Below are positions 34,721 through 46,299 of a stretch of DNA of 64,000 bases, piece after piece; within the stretch, counting starts at the first letter, position 1; each line of letters begins with the position of its first letter. The stretch is from Mixophyes australis. Its lineage: Eukaryota > Chordata > Amphibia > Anura > Limnodynastidae. The stretch is from positions 81,575,257 through 81,639,256 of the forward strand of contig JAVHZZ010000010.1 of NCBI GenBank assembly GCA_036250195.1. Direction: 5' to 3'. Under the pieces are notes generated by a model. That model saw only the letters and a program-made list of their open reading frames with translations. It was not told the DNA's origin and searched no databases. Made by a program: the position numbers and the translations under genes.

Positions 34721-35479
34721 GTAAAAACAGGAGCAATGCGTTTTTGTTTTTGTTGAACAGTTCCCGAGAGATACTGTTAAAACCATTTAACAAAGAACAC
34801 AGAAAAATTAGGAACAAGTACCTTCATAATGCACACAAAACTTAGAAATGCAAAAATAAATGCATTACATTTCAATAGTGTTCTTGAAAATGTTTGTGCC
34901 CAATTTGCTACTTTTTATACTGGAGAAAATGACTGGTTTTCTTATGAGTTAGGGGGATCATATTCTGACCCTCACACAAGAGCAGACATTGAAATATGAA
35001 ATGCAAACGTGGCAGCAATACTGTTTGGTATGTATCGCACAATTTTATTCAGTTTAATGAGTTCATGTAATAATTATATCTGATAAGATATCTCCTTTTT
35101 ACTTTCTACTCCTTTGGCAGTTGTTTTCTGGCCACGGGTTATTCTCTGCTATTAAAATCGCTGCTCTTTTCTTTAACAGTACCATTTCTGACGCTCACCT
35201 CAGGTCCCAGAGAACACCTGACTAATGTCAGCAGCAAACTGGTGCCAGTGAAGAATGTGAGGCTGGATGTGTGGCAGAGCAAAGTCCAGTAGTCTAGTTA
35301 ACTCTAGTATTTGGATCCTGACGTATTTATTTTATATTATCTATGTTCATCTTAGGTAAAGTAGAGTCTTTAGATGCTATTCGGTATCATATCTGCATTT
35401 GCAAAAAGTAAAAAATCTTCCAAGCAATGGTGGTAATACTATGTAGAAACTTACACTTGAAAGCATTTTATGAATCATC
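34721..35479. other. Probable LINE remnant grading into unclassified sequence
   Basis: Up to about 34990 weak coding-like sequence may continue the LINE. After that nothing is recognised. Confidence 0.3.
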
Positions 35480-35775
35480 CATTTTCAGTCTCCTGGACAA
35501 AACCATGTTACAATACAAGGGGTGCAAATTAGTATTTTGTTTTGCACATAAAATAAATACTGACTGTTTTTTCATGTAGCACACAAATACTTGATAGCTT
35601 ATTTGTACACTGAAATTTAAAGTTGATATTTGTGTGCTACATGAACAAACAGTCAGTATTTAACTTATGTGCAAAACAGAATACTAATTTGCACCCCTTG
35701 CATTGTAACATGGTTTTGTCCAGGAGACTGAAATAAGACGTTTCTCAAGTTAAAATCCTTAATGAATCAGGTCCC
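35480..35775. mobile_element. Palindromic MITE, GGGCCTGATTC family, copy 2 (left end lost)
   Basis: Starts at CATTTTCAGTCTCCTGGAC and ends CCTTAATGAATCAGGTCCC. The left outer ~35 bp is missing or replaced. The inverted arms and TTTAAAGTTGATATTTGTG centre are as in 5755-6086, but the centre lies in the opposite orientation. Confidence 0.85.
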
Positions 35776-38700
35776 TTATCACCAATAAAATAGCATACAG
35801 TGGTGGACAAAATAATCTGGAATTTAGCAGACAGACAGTTAAATGTCTGAGCCAGCAGAATACTTTAATAGCCAGGGAAGATGTCTATCCACTAACATCA
35901 ATAGGGACAATGACTCAAAAGTTAGTCATTTCTTTAGACACATTGCCTACCAGCCTCTTGGGATTTGTCCAGCTCTGATATCATGTTTTAATAAAATAAG
36001 ATGACCATATTAACTAGGTTCCATCGGTGTCCCTCCTCTATCTCTCTGCCATTCCTATCTAAGAGCTTGGCTTATTGGTATATAGTTAGTGATGGGAGAA
36101 ATGATCCTGCCAATTCTGATATTTACAGAAAAAAGGGGTTATTCTACCGCACCAACTAGAGGATTTGATCCCAGTGTTAATATATATATATATATATTAT
36201 GATAATGATAAATAAATAGTCATATTTCTCTGGGGTGCTACCTAGAAACATAATAGTGTCATATTGAACAGCAAAGAAACAGGAGTTTCTTTAATTAGGT
36301 GCACTCAATCCTCTGAAATGAACCTTTGATTTGAACAAGTATAAGTACCCGCTTTAAAACATAACTTTTATTGTCATAAATTTTTAAAAGCGAAATATAG
36401 GTAAAATTGTGCTCATAGATAAAAATTGTAATTAAAATGATCTGGATGCACATGAATATTATACCTATATGGGTTTATAATATAGACCATATGGTATGGA
36501 GGTTGAAATCTGGCAAACCTGCATATATAATCGAGGAGTAGTTGTATAGATGCCCTACAGCCCCATAGAGCTATTATAGCGAGTCTATGGTATTCTGATA
36601 TTTGGCAGAATTTTAGATTTTGCTAGCCAGTAAATAGGTTATGCATTGATAATGGGACAGATTTCTCCAAGACAGATATCAGCGTCAGACCTTGCTTCAC
36701 AGGAGCACTAATTAATAAAGTAAAGTAAATAAGTAGTCAACAAAACGGTATTCAAGGGAAAACTGTAAATTTCTTGCCCCCAAATGGCAATCTGGGTGAC
36801 CAGCAGTAGTTCGTCTAGGGCCAAGGGCCCCAGGTCTTTAAAGTGGACAAGTGACAGAGGTGGCAATAAAATAGCAGGTCAAGATGTCAGCAATCACTGC
36901 TTCCATGTGGGCTAGCAAGCAGCGGGCAATCTAATCCTGGCACAATGCAACCGGTCAGATAGCGCCGTCATGTCATAGTCCAAGCTGAACACATTTCATT
37001 ATAAAATCTAACAATTAGTTTTTACTGTTATCATTATCAAAATACCAGCACTGGATGTAATTGCAGGCCTTTTAAGAGCAAAGCATTACCTCCACACTCC
37101 ATTACAAGCAGCTGAAGCACCTGCCTCTCTTTTGGTTGTACAATTATTCTTTCTAAAATTAAAAAAAAAAACATTTTAATTACAAAAAGTAAAGGTAAAA
37201 AACACCAGCCGATTCATCGTGCAATGGTTAAACATGTATGTTGCCCAGCATGGCTTAAAACTCTATTACAGAGCAGCATGGTTTGTGAGGAATTCTCTCT
37301 GGCTATAAACACGTAAAGGTGGAAGGAACAAGTTTTTGGGATCTTCCTTGTTAAATGTCAGTGGATCCAGTCTTCTTCATGTGGTACTTACATGTGATTT
37401 GAAAACACATAGCCAAACAATGGCAAAATATTGCCAAACAATAAGGATATGCCAGTGTAGGAGGAGAGGGGGCAATACTTCAAGGTCCCCGAGCCCGATA
37501 CTGAAGGTGATATGAATTGTTGTGGGTAGTTCATATAGAGTATTTGGTTAGTCCTTGTGTCTGGGCAATTAGTTACTCTTGCATATTGCTACATATTGCA
37601 CTGTGTCTTTAAATTCTAGGGTGATGCTGAGCTGTATTTTTGTTTTCTTAGCTTGCACCAGCATGTCAATAAGTCCAATGGTTGGATGCAGAGCAGTTGG
37701 TAATCTGGGGACCAACCCTCATTTTTGTCCATACCAGCCGTGCTTGATAGAGTCATTATAAACTAAGAAAATGTGGGATTTGGAGGCCTCACCAGTGTTT
37801 ACACCTGTATAAGATGTCATGTTTAAAACATGGTTTCCTCCCACCCCACACAAAGCCCCTGATTCATGTTCGGACGGACGTCCATTTGCGTAGAGTATCT
37901 TGCGTGACTATGCTCTGCGCAGGCTCAGAAATGGACTTCCAACTGCCTACGACTTTAGAGGCGGAACAGGGGTTGAAAGGGGTGGAATAACATAGGCCAT
38001 ATACAGTAAGGGCATGCCGAAGACGTTACGACGCAGACCAGTCCTTGGTTTCTCATAAGTACGCTTGGTTCAGCCATATAATTTGCACCAGAGCTAATGG
38101 GCAGGTGTACGTGTTGACTGGTAGTGATGACTGACACGGCATAGTCTTTGTTTTATAAACTCCATAAGCTATGTCCTGAGCAACTAAAACATAATTTGCT
38201 TACATGCGTTTGTAACAATTTAACCAAGGGCAGAACAGTGCATTGCCGTTCTCCATAACAAAACCTGGGAAGGTGCCCAATGATGCCGCTGTAGCCTTCC
38301 ATATCCAATATTTTTAACAAGCGCCCCTGACAGATGAGCGCGTAATGTTTTTACAGGCATCAAAAAGTTTTCTACATTTGTATGACTGCAGGAATGCTGA
38401 TAGAGACATAATTAACGACCTATGCTGCCTCAATGTAGTATGTATTATGTAATCAGTGGATTTATCACAGATTGACACTCATGAAATTAGTTTGACATGT
38501 TTTAACACACATACCATAAATTTACAACCTGCATAGTCGCTGGGAATACACTATTTTGCACAACATTTGAATACATCTTGGCCACACACAAGCCAAGCCA
38601 CAGAACAGGGGCCAAATTATCCAATATCAGGAAGTTTGCAGCACAGGCCAAGCAGTTGATGTCCCTTTGGCTTCACGCTTAGCACAACAACAGGTATCTT

Positions 38701-39577
38701 CCGAATGGATTTACTAAGATGCCACGATGTTTAAGTCAGTTATTATTGGATTTGTTGGACCAAATGTCTGAAAATTGCAGAATGAGAGGCCAAATTAACT
38801 ATTAATAAAAGACCTTTTTCAGTGCACCATCCATGACCCTCTTGAAGCAGCTCAATTTTCAATAGAACATGGCTCTTGTGCAGCGAGATATGTGCTTATT
38901 GTGAAATTCCTGGCTACATCATCAATACTGTATCAGTGTCTGTCAAAGTGACTGCAATGCTAAAACATGTCTTAACATGTTCTAACGTGAAGCTGGAAAA
39001 CAATTTCATATTAGTTTATATTGCAGCATATACAATAAATAAATTAAGATAAACATGTAGATCCCCTAATGGGAAAAAACTGAACATTTAAAATCTAAAA
39101 ATAATAAAATACTAAAACTGTTACTAAGGGAGATTCAACTGCTAGCGCATAACAAAAAGTAAAAATTATTGTGCACTCTGAACTAATGTTCAAACAGAGA
39201 TAAATTTCTGATGCCTATTCTGTTTACACGTTTATTTTTTTGGCACAATTGTAATCTTTTGAAAATGTCTGGAGATGTGAAGACTGTGACCTTGGTTGAT
39301 TAAAATTACCGTAACTGCAGAAATTCCTTATTTCTTTCTGCTCCAATTCCAAGTTAGGGCGGCATATAATTTATTTTATAAGTACTTTATGTTTATAGCA
39401 CTTATACCTACAGTAACGATCTATATCTCCCATACCAAATAATAATGTAAGCCTTTGTAGGAAGGACTCATTCCCATTGTTCTATAATATTTACTCTTTC
39501 TTTTACTCAGTTGCTTGTATTACATGGTGCCATCATAAACAATGTGTGGTGCCATACATGTATATACACAAACATTA
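35776..39577. other. Long stretch with little recognisable content
   Basis: About 3.8 kb. A short TA run is at 36180-36198. At 37855-38160 a relic begins CCCCTGATTCATGTTCGGAC, resembling another frog MITE. Otherwise I see no domain, repeat boundary or exon-like frame. Confidence 0.4.
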
Positions 39578-39579
39578 TA

Positions 39580-40022
39580 CAGGTATTCCTCACTTAACGA
39601 CCGACCTATTTAGCGACCATTCGGACTTATGACCCGTTGTTACGTCCGGCTCCGCCGCTCAGCAATAGGGGAAATTAATGACCTGTGCCCTTGCGACAGG
39701 ACGTAACCACGCCCGTAGTACCCGCATAGTTTCTTTCTGAGCTGAAGAAGACAAGACAAGACGCACCGGATACCCTTGCAGTCTCCATCGTGCGGTAAGT
39801 TAGCTCTACAGTACTTGAAAGCACTTGGTTCTGAAGTAATACTGCAAGGACATTAGCTAAACATAATGTCTTTTTACTAAAGGGAGGAATATAAAACTGC
39901 ATATGCACATGCTGATTTTTTATTGCCATGCATTGTATACAGTACTGTACTCACTTAGCGACCAATTCGCTTAACGACCTAGTCGTTGGAACGGAACTAG
40001 GTCGTTAAGTGAGGAATACCTG
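39580..40022. mobile_element. Tigger/pogo-like nonautonomous element
   Basis: A 443-bp element starting CAGGTATTCCTCACTTAACG and ending CGTTAAGTGAGGAATACCTG, flanked by TA on both sides (39578-39579 and 40023-40024). CAG-starting inverted repeats with a TA target are typical of the pogo/Tigger branch of Tc1/mariner. The right end has its own palindrome, CTTAACGACCTAGT / ACTAGGTCGTTAAG. No transposase is encoded. A TA microsatellite (40023-40045) follows. Confidence 0.85.
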
Positions 40023-40045
40023 TATATATATATATATATATATAT

Positions 40046-40325
40046 GAAGAGGATCCTCCTTCTCTGATTAGACGACCTACCAATACCTCATGGTACGCAT
40101 GATATTACATCCATTTACGCTATACAAGTGATAATACACATTGAGGCGCCCTGCCTGTCTTCTGTTACAGTGTCTCCATTTCCGGATTAACCATCTGGCT
40201 ACAGGGTATCGTGGCTGCCACTCATACTTGAGCTATCTACACATCTGGAACTTTTCTGCTTATTATACTGCATTATTGTGACTACGTTGTGGTTGTGAGC
40301 GCCATTCTATATCTGTTTGTTTGTT

Positions 40326-40326
<1 letters not shown>
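40046..40326. other. Unclassified non-coding stretch
   Basis: No feature recognised. Confidence 0.4.
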
Positions 40327-40364
<38 letters not shown>

Positions 40365-40390
40365 AACATACACACACAAACACACACACA
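40327..40390. repeat. TA then CA microsatellite
   Basis: TA run followed by CA-rich repeats, directly before the Tc1 inverted repeat. Confidence 0.9.
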
Positions 40391-40676
40391 CACTATATGG
40401 ACAAAAGTAATCAGACACTTGACCATTACACCCACAGGGACTGTAATGGCATTGTACATATACATATACTTTCATGTGGAGTTGGCTCCCCTTTTGCAGC
40501 GATGACAGCTTACACTCTTCCCGAAGGATATTGGAGGGTTTCTGTGGGAATTTGTGCCCATTCATTCTGTAGGGTATTTATGAGGTCAGGCACTGAATTG
40601 GATGAGAAGGCCTGGCTCGCAATCTCTATTCCAGATCATCCCAAGGGTGTTTGATGTGGTTGAGATCAGGGCAAGG

Positions 40677-41977
40677 GGAGCTGACTGCCTGTACATGGAC
40701 CTTATCCTGCTTCCCCCACTATAATCCTGCCCCCTACGTCCCTACTGATTGGCTGACCCCTGCCCCCCAGTGGAGTTAACTCTTGCTATACTTTTACCTG
40801 CCCCCTCAGCGTTTATGTTACCTCGGGCTAAGTCCCACCCTCTATTATCGTAATCCGCTTATCGGTTGACATTTTACCTTTACTGTGTTACCGGCATAGT
40901 TAACATACCACTATGAAATAAAGACACAGAGACTTGTTTTGGCTAAAATGAAAGGTCATCAATTTATTGAAATGTTCAATATATTGAGAAGAGGTGGCCA
41001 ATATAAGCAGACCAATCAGCCCCTAGGTCACACTCCTGAGCTATAATCTCCGCCCCAATAGATTGGGTATGGCTGAGGTCCGCCCGCCTAAGCGGAGCCC
41101 CATAACCCCGAAGGGGTATGCTCACTAATTGCCCAATCCCTTTAGGGAGAGTGCCTACTGCATCTTGAATGTGACCCGATTGTCCGCTGACTGGGCTGCT
41201 TACTGCCACGGCTGGGTCCCGCAAGGAACCCAAGCCCGCCACCAACTGACCTCTCATAGCCAAAACACTGAAAATCTGCTCTACAAAATACGACAATCCT
41301 GCATCTTACAAATGTACCCCATCGGCCTATAGAATTTTGTGAAACATGCTCTGATGCCCGGGTATCTGATAAACTCACCCTCTACCTCCGATAATATTCT
41401 CCTCGCAGCCCTGTTAACCTTCCCGCGAGCCTTTTCAATACAAGCTGGCCTGTCTGCTCCTCTCCACTTAATTCTAGGGATGATATCCGACCAGATGAGG
41501 TGCACTGCTGGCCAATGTAGCTGAATTACCCCAATATCCGCTTTGATCCTTACTATGAGCTCCAAAACTTTCCACTTACCCAAATTATTGCCCCCGAGGT
41601 GGATTATAAGTACAGAAGGGTGGTCCAAATCTGACCTCACTATCCCTTAGAACCTTCAATAGCGACCCCCAACACAGCCCCCTGCGTCCTATCCACTTAA
41701 CTGAACTTGCCTGGGGGTATCTGGCCGAGTTATGAGCGGGGACACTTTTACTAGCCCAAAAGACGAGTGAATGGCCAACCAACCAAATATTTTGGCCATC
41801 CTGACGGGAACCTGTAAGATGGATTGAGATGTGTGTCAACAAGAGAAGTAATACACACTTAATAATTATCGTAAAGGAAACACTACTGTTTGTGCAAGAT
41901 AGGGTGACCCATGCGGAGGTAAAACCAGAAACCCCGGGCCACCAACAGCCAATCAGGCCTCCGAAGAAAAGAAAATG
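40677..41977 (-). mobile_element. DIRS/Ngaro-type fragment inserted in Tc1
   Basis: Carries the SGNH-hydrolase relic (41281-41842) and, downstream on the minus strand, the GCCACCTCTTC and CTTTATTTCATAG blocks near 41000 and 40915. These also occur at the 28490-29150 fragment. A GGAGCCCCATAACCCCGAAG palindrome-rich segment lies at 41094-41116. No reverse transcriptase or tyrosine recombinase is visible, and the junctions with Tc1 lack a clear duplication. Confidence 0.6.
41281..41842 (-). pseudogene. SGNH-hydrolase domain of a DIRS-type element
   Basis: In order on the minus strand: IWLVGHSLVFWAS (about 41785-41745, GHS nucleophile), WIGRRGLCW, then after a frameshift VLIIHLGGNNLGKW (41610-41570, the GGN block), VHLIWSDIIPRIKWRG (41500-41455), and ARGKVNRAARRI. 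The final block that should hold Asp-x-x-His reads RPMGYICKMQ, so that pair is gone. Related elements keep PDGVHL. The domain is thought to be a lipase/esterase-like accessory in vertebrate DIRS elements; its role there is unproven. Confidence 0.7.
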
Positions 41978-42331
41978 GGCAGCACGGTGGCTTAGTGGTT
42001 AGCACTTCCTCCTCACAGTGCTGGGGTCATGAGTTCAAATCCCAACCATGGCCTTATCTGTGTGGAGTTTGTATGTTCTCCCCGTGTTTGCGTGGGTTGC
42101 CTCTAGGTGCTCCGATTTCCTCCCACACTCCAAAAACATACTGGTAGATTAATTGGCTGCTAGCAAAATTGACCCTAGACTCTCTCTCTCTGTCTTTGTG
42201 TGTGTGTGTGTATATTAGGGAATTTAGACTGTAAGCTACAATGAGGCAGGGACTGATGGGAATGAGTTCTCTGTACAGCGCTGGGGAATTAGTGGTGCTA
42301 TATAAATAAATGGTGATGATGATGATTATGA
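41978..42331 (+). mobile_element. tRNA-derived SINE, full-length
   Basis: Starts GGCAGCACGGTGGCTTAGTG (intact 5' end with A box), B box GAGTTCAAATCCC, full core, CT/GT run, tail GGGGAATTAGTGGTGCTATA and GAT repeats. It sits between the DIRS fragment and Tc1 piece 2, so DIRS and SINE together interrupt Tc1. Confidence 0.92.
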
Positions 42332-42642
42332 TGTGCGAGCCAGTCAAGTTCTTCCACAAGTTCTTCTTCCTTGCTTTGTGCACTGAGGCACAGTCATGTT
42401 GCAATAGAAAAGGACCCTCTCAAAACTGTTGCCACAAAGTTGGAAGCATGGCATTGTCCTAAATTACTTGGTATGCTGAAGCATTAAGATTGTCCTTCAT
42501 TGGTGATAAAGGGCCTAGCTCAAACCCTGAAAAACAGCCCCATATCATCATCCCTCCTCAACCAAACTTCAAAGTTGGCATAATGCAGTCAGGCAATAAA
42601 CGTTCTCCTGGCATCCGCCAAACCCAGACTCGCCCTTCTGAC

Positions 42643-43507
42643 ATCTAAAAAACATTTTCAGAATACGTACAAATGTCATACAAGACACTACAAAAACTTT
42701 AATTCATGCACTCATCATCTCCCGCATCGACTGTTGTAATTCCCTCCTTACTGGTCTTCCCAAAATCAGACTCGAGCCCCTACAATCTATTTTGCACGCA
42801 GCAGCAGATGTAAAATTTCAAATCATTTTACATCTGTTGAGTCACTCTGTCAGTCTCTACATTGTTTGCCTGTTTTTCAACGAATCCAATATAAAATTCT
42901 TCTACTAACATACAAGGTCATCCACAAAATTGCACCAACATACATCTCCTCACTTGTCTCAAAATATCTCCCAACTTAACACCTCCATTCTACACAAGAT
43001 CTGCGTCTCTCTTCTACTCTCATCACTTCCTCCTATTCTCGGTTACAGAACTTTTTTCGGGCTGCACCCACTTTATGGAATTCACTGTCTCGCACAGTAA
43101 GACTTTCCTCTAGTCTTCAAACCTTCAAGCGTTCTCTGAAAACCCACCTCTTCAGACAAGTTTATAGTATTCCTCTACCACCATCTTAATCTCCTTAGGT
43201 TACCCCATTACCACCCTCTACACAGCTAACACAAGACAACAACCCTCTGACCAACATAGTTGTGTGACTGAGCATACAGCCCACTAAATACTATGTAACC
43301 TTTGCATTCTAGCTTTTCAAATATTCAATACGATGTAGCACTTAACCTTGTGTATCAAACCATTATCCCATAGATTGTACGCTTGGGAGCAGGGCCTTCT
43401 TACCTCTACGTATGTATGTATTACCCAGTATTGTTTTATTACTGTTTGATCCCAATTGTAAAGCGCTACAGATTTGCTGGCGCTATATAAATAAATGTTG
43501 ATGATGA
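42643..43507 (+). mobile_element. L2-like LINE 3' fragment inserted in Tc1
   Basis: Encodes, with stops, the C-terminal part of L2-like ORF2: KTLIHALIISRIDCCNSLLT (42685-42745), LHCLPVFQRIQYKILLLTYK (42862-42918), and LFRAAPTLWNSLS-like sequence near 43045-43095. The 3' untranslated tail includes TTGTACGCTTGGGAGCAGGG and AAGCGCTACAGATTTGCTGG and ends in GATGATGATGA. Tc1 sequence flanks it on both sides, with TGAC at 42639-42642 and 43508-43511 as a possible short target duplication. Confidence 0.85.
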
Positions 43508-43881
43508 TGACTGCCAAACAGAGAAGTGTGACTCATCACTCCACAGAACACATTTCCAGTGCTCCACAGTCCATTGTCAGTGTGCTTTATGCCACTCCAT
43601 CCGATGCTTAGCATTGGTCTTGGTGATGTGAGGCTTTCATGCAGCTCGGCCATGGAAACCTATTCCATTAAGCTCCCGCCACACAGCTTTGTGCTTAAAT
43701 TAATGCTATTGGAAGTTCTGAACTCTTCAGCTATGGAATCAGCACACGTTGGTGATCTTTACGCACCATGGACTTTAGCAGTCATTGACCACCTCTATGA
43801 TATTACGTGGTCTTCCTCTTCGTGGCTGAGTTGCTGTTGTTACTAAATGCTTCCGCTTTCTAATAATATCACTTACAGTCA

Positions 43882-44640
43882 GGGTCAGACTGGAACGCCG
43901 GGGGGAACGGTCTATCCTCCGGTAGGCCCCGACCCTGATCGCTCCCCTCTTCATTGGTGGGGGGAGCGGAAAAATTGAAAATAAAATAAGTAAATAATAC
44001 TCACGTGAACGCGATGCTCGACTCCTCTCTGCTCCGTTCTCCAGAATGTCGGGCATGAAGTCATCACGCCCGACGTTCAGTGAGGAGTCTGGAAGAAGAG
44101 AGAAGACAGAAGTAGAGAAGAAAGAAGCTGATAGAAAAGGTAAGTGAAGGAATGGAAGCAAGGGGGGGGGGGCATGGCAGAGTGAAGGGGGAGCATGGCA
44201 GAGTGAAGGTGCAGCATGGCAGAGTGAAGGGGGAGCATGGCACAGTAAAGAGGGAGCATGGCACAGTGAAGGGAGAGCACAGACAGCATGGCACAGTGAA
44301 GGGGGAGCACAGACAGCATGGCATAGTGAAGGGGGAGCATGGCAGAGTGAAGGTGCAGCATGGCAGAGTGAAGGGGGAGCATGGCACAGTAAAGAGGGAG
44401 CATGGCACAGTGAAGGGAGAGCACAGACAGCATGGAAGAGTGAAGGGGGAGCACAGACAGCATGGCATAGTGAAGGGGGTGCATGGCACAGTGAAGGAGA
44501 AGCATGGCACAATGAAGGGAGAGCACAGACAGCATGGCAGAGTGAAGGGGGAGCATGGCAGAATGAAGGGGGAGCACAGACAGCATGGCAGAGAGTGAAA
44601 GGGTCAAAGATAGCATGGCAGAGTGTGAATCTTAGAATTT
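43882..44640. mobile_element. CAGGGTCAGACTGG-type element carrying a minisatellite
   Basis: Begins CAGGGTCAGACTGGAACGCC exactly where Tc1 similarity ends. It contains a GC-rich segment and then the 21/30-bp tandem array. The start resembles vertebrate hAT nonautonomous ends, but the opposite end is not identifiable. Confidence 0.45.
44160..44600. repeat. Minisatellite with 21/30-bp units and 144-bp higher order
   Basis: Units share GCATGGCA.AGTGAAG. Short units are 21 bp and long ones, with an added GCACAGACA, are 30 bp. Four short plus two long units (144 bp) make a block: the start at 44191 (GAGCATGGCAGAGTGAAGGT) recurs at 44335. All unit lengths are multiples of three and stop-free in several frames, so long open frames arise on both strands (44152-44598 plus; 43775-44698 minus). 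They are by-products, not genes. Confidence 0.9.
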
Positions 44641-45669
44641 TTTTTATTGTTTTTAAAATTAAATATACAGTATGTAAGCATACAACAAAATCCAACAAAG
44701 CGATATCAAAACTTATTAAATCAACTTTTAATTCAGGCTCCTTTGAAAGGAGAGCTCACTAAAAAATAACAGGACTTTTTGTTTTTGTTCAATTTTGGCA
44801 TAATTTACCAAAAAGCACCTAAAGATTGTTTGCTTTTTCCGAAATGGGCAATTATGGAAGGGTTCCATCGTTGTCATGGATTCCCCAGTGATGCCATCTC
44901 TGGCTACGCTTTGTTATGACCCTATTTAAGGAGACACATTTTTTTTTATATTTTTTTAAATAATATATAGCTCTTAAATGCTTAACTGATTGATTCACAG
45001 AAAATTAAAATAAATTCATATGAGTTTAACTTTGCTAGATTCTCCTGTCAGATTCAGCAGTCATTGTGATTGACAGCAAATCCAGTTCTGGGATCTTTTC
45101 AATTTATCACAATGGTACACAATTTGGAACTGCAACTTATAAGAAACCTAAAAACCATAAATATTTTTACTCACAGACAAGAATTGTCATCTGGTTTATG
45201 TAACCAAAATCATTCCATATGCTCAGATGCATAATGTAATCTAAAATAGTAAGGATAAGTCAAATACCAATGCTTAATTCCATGACTTATGCCACCAACT
45301 GAAATAAAAGGGAGATTTCAACTCTGAACTATGCCACCAATTATTGTGTATTTTGGAAGTGATCAAAGTAGCTTAATTGAACCCACAGTATATATACCTC
45401 CCACACCTGGTAGTACTGATAGTTGCTAGTACAAATCCATAATATTAGCCCCTGTTAACCAAGGACCCTACATTACCTGTATGTTTCAAAAACTATCTTT
45501 GATGTGTTAAAACAGAAGTTCAAATAAGGAGTATTCTATGTAAAGATGGCTCTATAAGTGTTTAACAAAATTGACAACATGACTCCCTGATGGAAAGATT
45601 GGCTGTTACAACTGTTCGACAAATCAAATAAATCGCAATAGTGTTATTACAAATAAATAAATCTTCCCC
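44641..45669. other. Unclassified non-coding stretch
   Basis: AT-rich, no feature recognised. Confidence 0.4.
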
Positions 45670-46175
45670 TTATCTGTCCAGTTTCAAACAGGCCCTAAAA
45701 ACCCACCTTTTTCTTAAAGTCTTTCTGTCTCCCACTTAACTTCCTACCTTATCTTCTGCCTCCGTCCCCCTACTCTCCCTCTCTCCCCTGCGTCTCTCTG
45801 TCTGTCCACCCCTCCCCTTAGATTGTACGCTCCTCTGAGCAGGGCCATCTCTCCTCCTGTTTCCACCACTTTTAACTCTGCTCTCCAGCTACGTAGCCCT
45901 CCTCCTCAAGGGTCCTCCACCCCACGTCCACTCTCGCTCCCTCCCTCCCCCCTGGGAGTCTCCCTGTCTTCCGCGCCCTCCTTCTTGGGCCCCGTCGTTT
46001 GCGGATCCTCCCTCCCCCTTCCCCGTCCTCTCTAGCTGTCCATTGAGCTTACTGAGTTACTGTGCTTACTGTTTACTGTACTGTTCTGTCTCCCATTGTA
46101 TTGTAATTTGTTTGTCCCTGTACAGCGCTGCGGATGCCTTGTGGCGCCTTATAAATAAAAATTAATAATAATAAT
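45670..46175 (+). mobile_element. L2-like LINE 3' end, second subfamily
   Basis: The DNA ahead of the tail resembles the C-terminal FKQALKTHLFL segment, followed by a C-rich 3' UTR with TTGTACGCTCCTCTGAGCAG, then CTGTACAGCGCTGCGGATGC and CTTGTGGCGCCTTATAAATA, ending in AAT repeats. The tail differs from the GAT-tailed subfamily, so two LINE lineages are present. Confidence 0.7.
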
Positions 46176-46299
46176 AATAATTACAAGAGAATATTTCATC
46201 ATCCGAGACAGAACACAAGATTAAGATTCATCATTGCCTTTTTTGCCTTGTACTTGGCATTTTTTGGTGTATGATAATCTATTGATATATTATTTTAAT

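Larger units (their letters stand above)
40391..43881 (-). mobile_element. Tc1-like transposon in three pieces
   Basis: The left inverted repeat CACTATATGGACAAAAGTAA marks the 3' end; transposase runs on the minus strand. Piece 1 is 40391-40676, piece 2 is 42332-42642, piece 3 is 43509-43881. The order and phase of the pieces match a single Tc1 element of the family seen at 28170-28385: piece 1 ends GATCAGGGC and piece 2 resumes TGTGCGAGCCAGTC; piece 2 ends CCAGACTCGCCCTTCTGAC and piece 3 resumes TGCCAAACAGAGAAG. Piece 3 encodes DIIRKRKHLVTTATQPRRGR, the hinge of the DNA-binding domain. The 5' end beyond 43881 is lost. Confidence 0.85.

Noticed and set aside
40289..40654. 121-codon plus frame
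   Set aside because: It runs through a TA/CA microsatellite into the antisense strand of the Tc1 transposon.
43775..44698. 307-codon minus frame rich in CHAPPSLCHA
   Set aside because: A 3n-length minisatellite joined to a Tc1 fragment; the opposite strand is equally open.
45823..46035. Pro/Ser-rich 70-codon protein
   Set aside because: Lies in the C-rich 3' UTR of an L2-like LINE.
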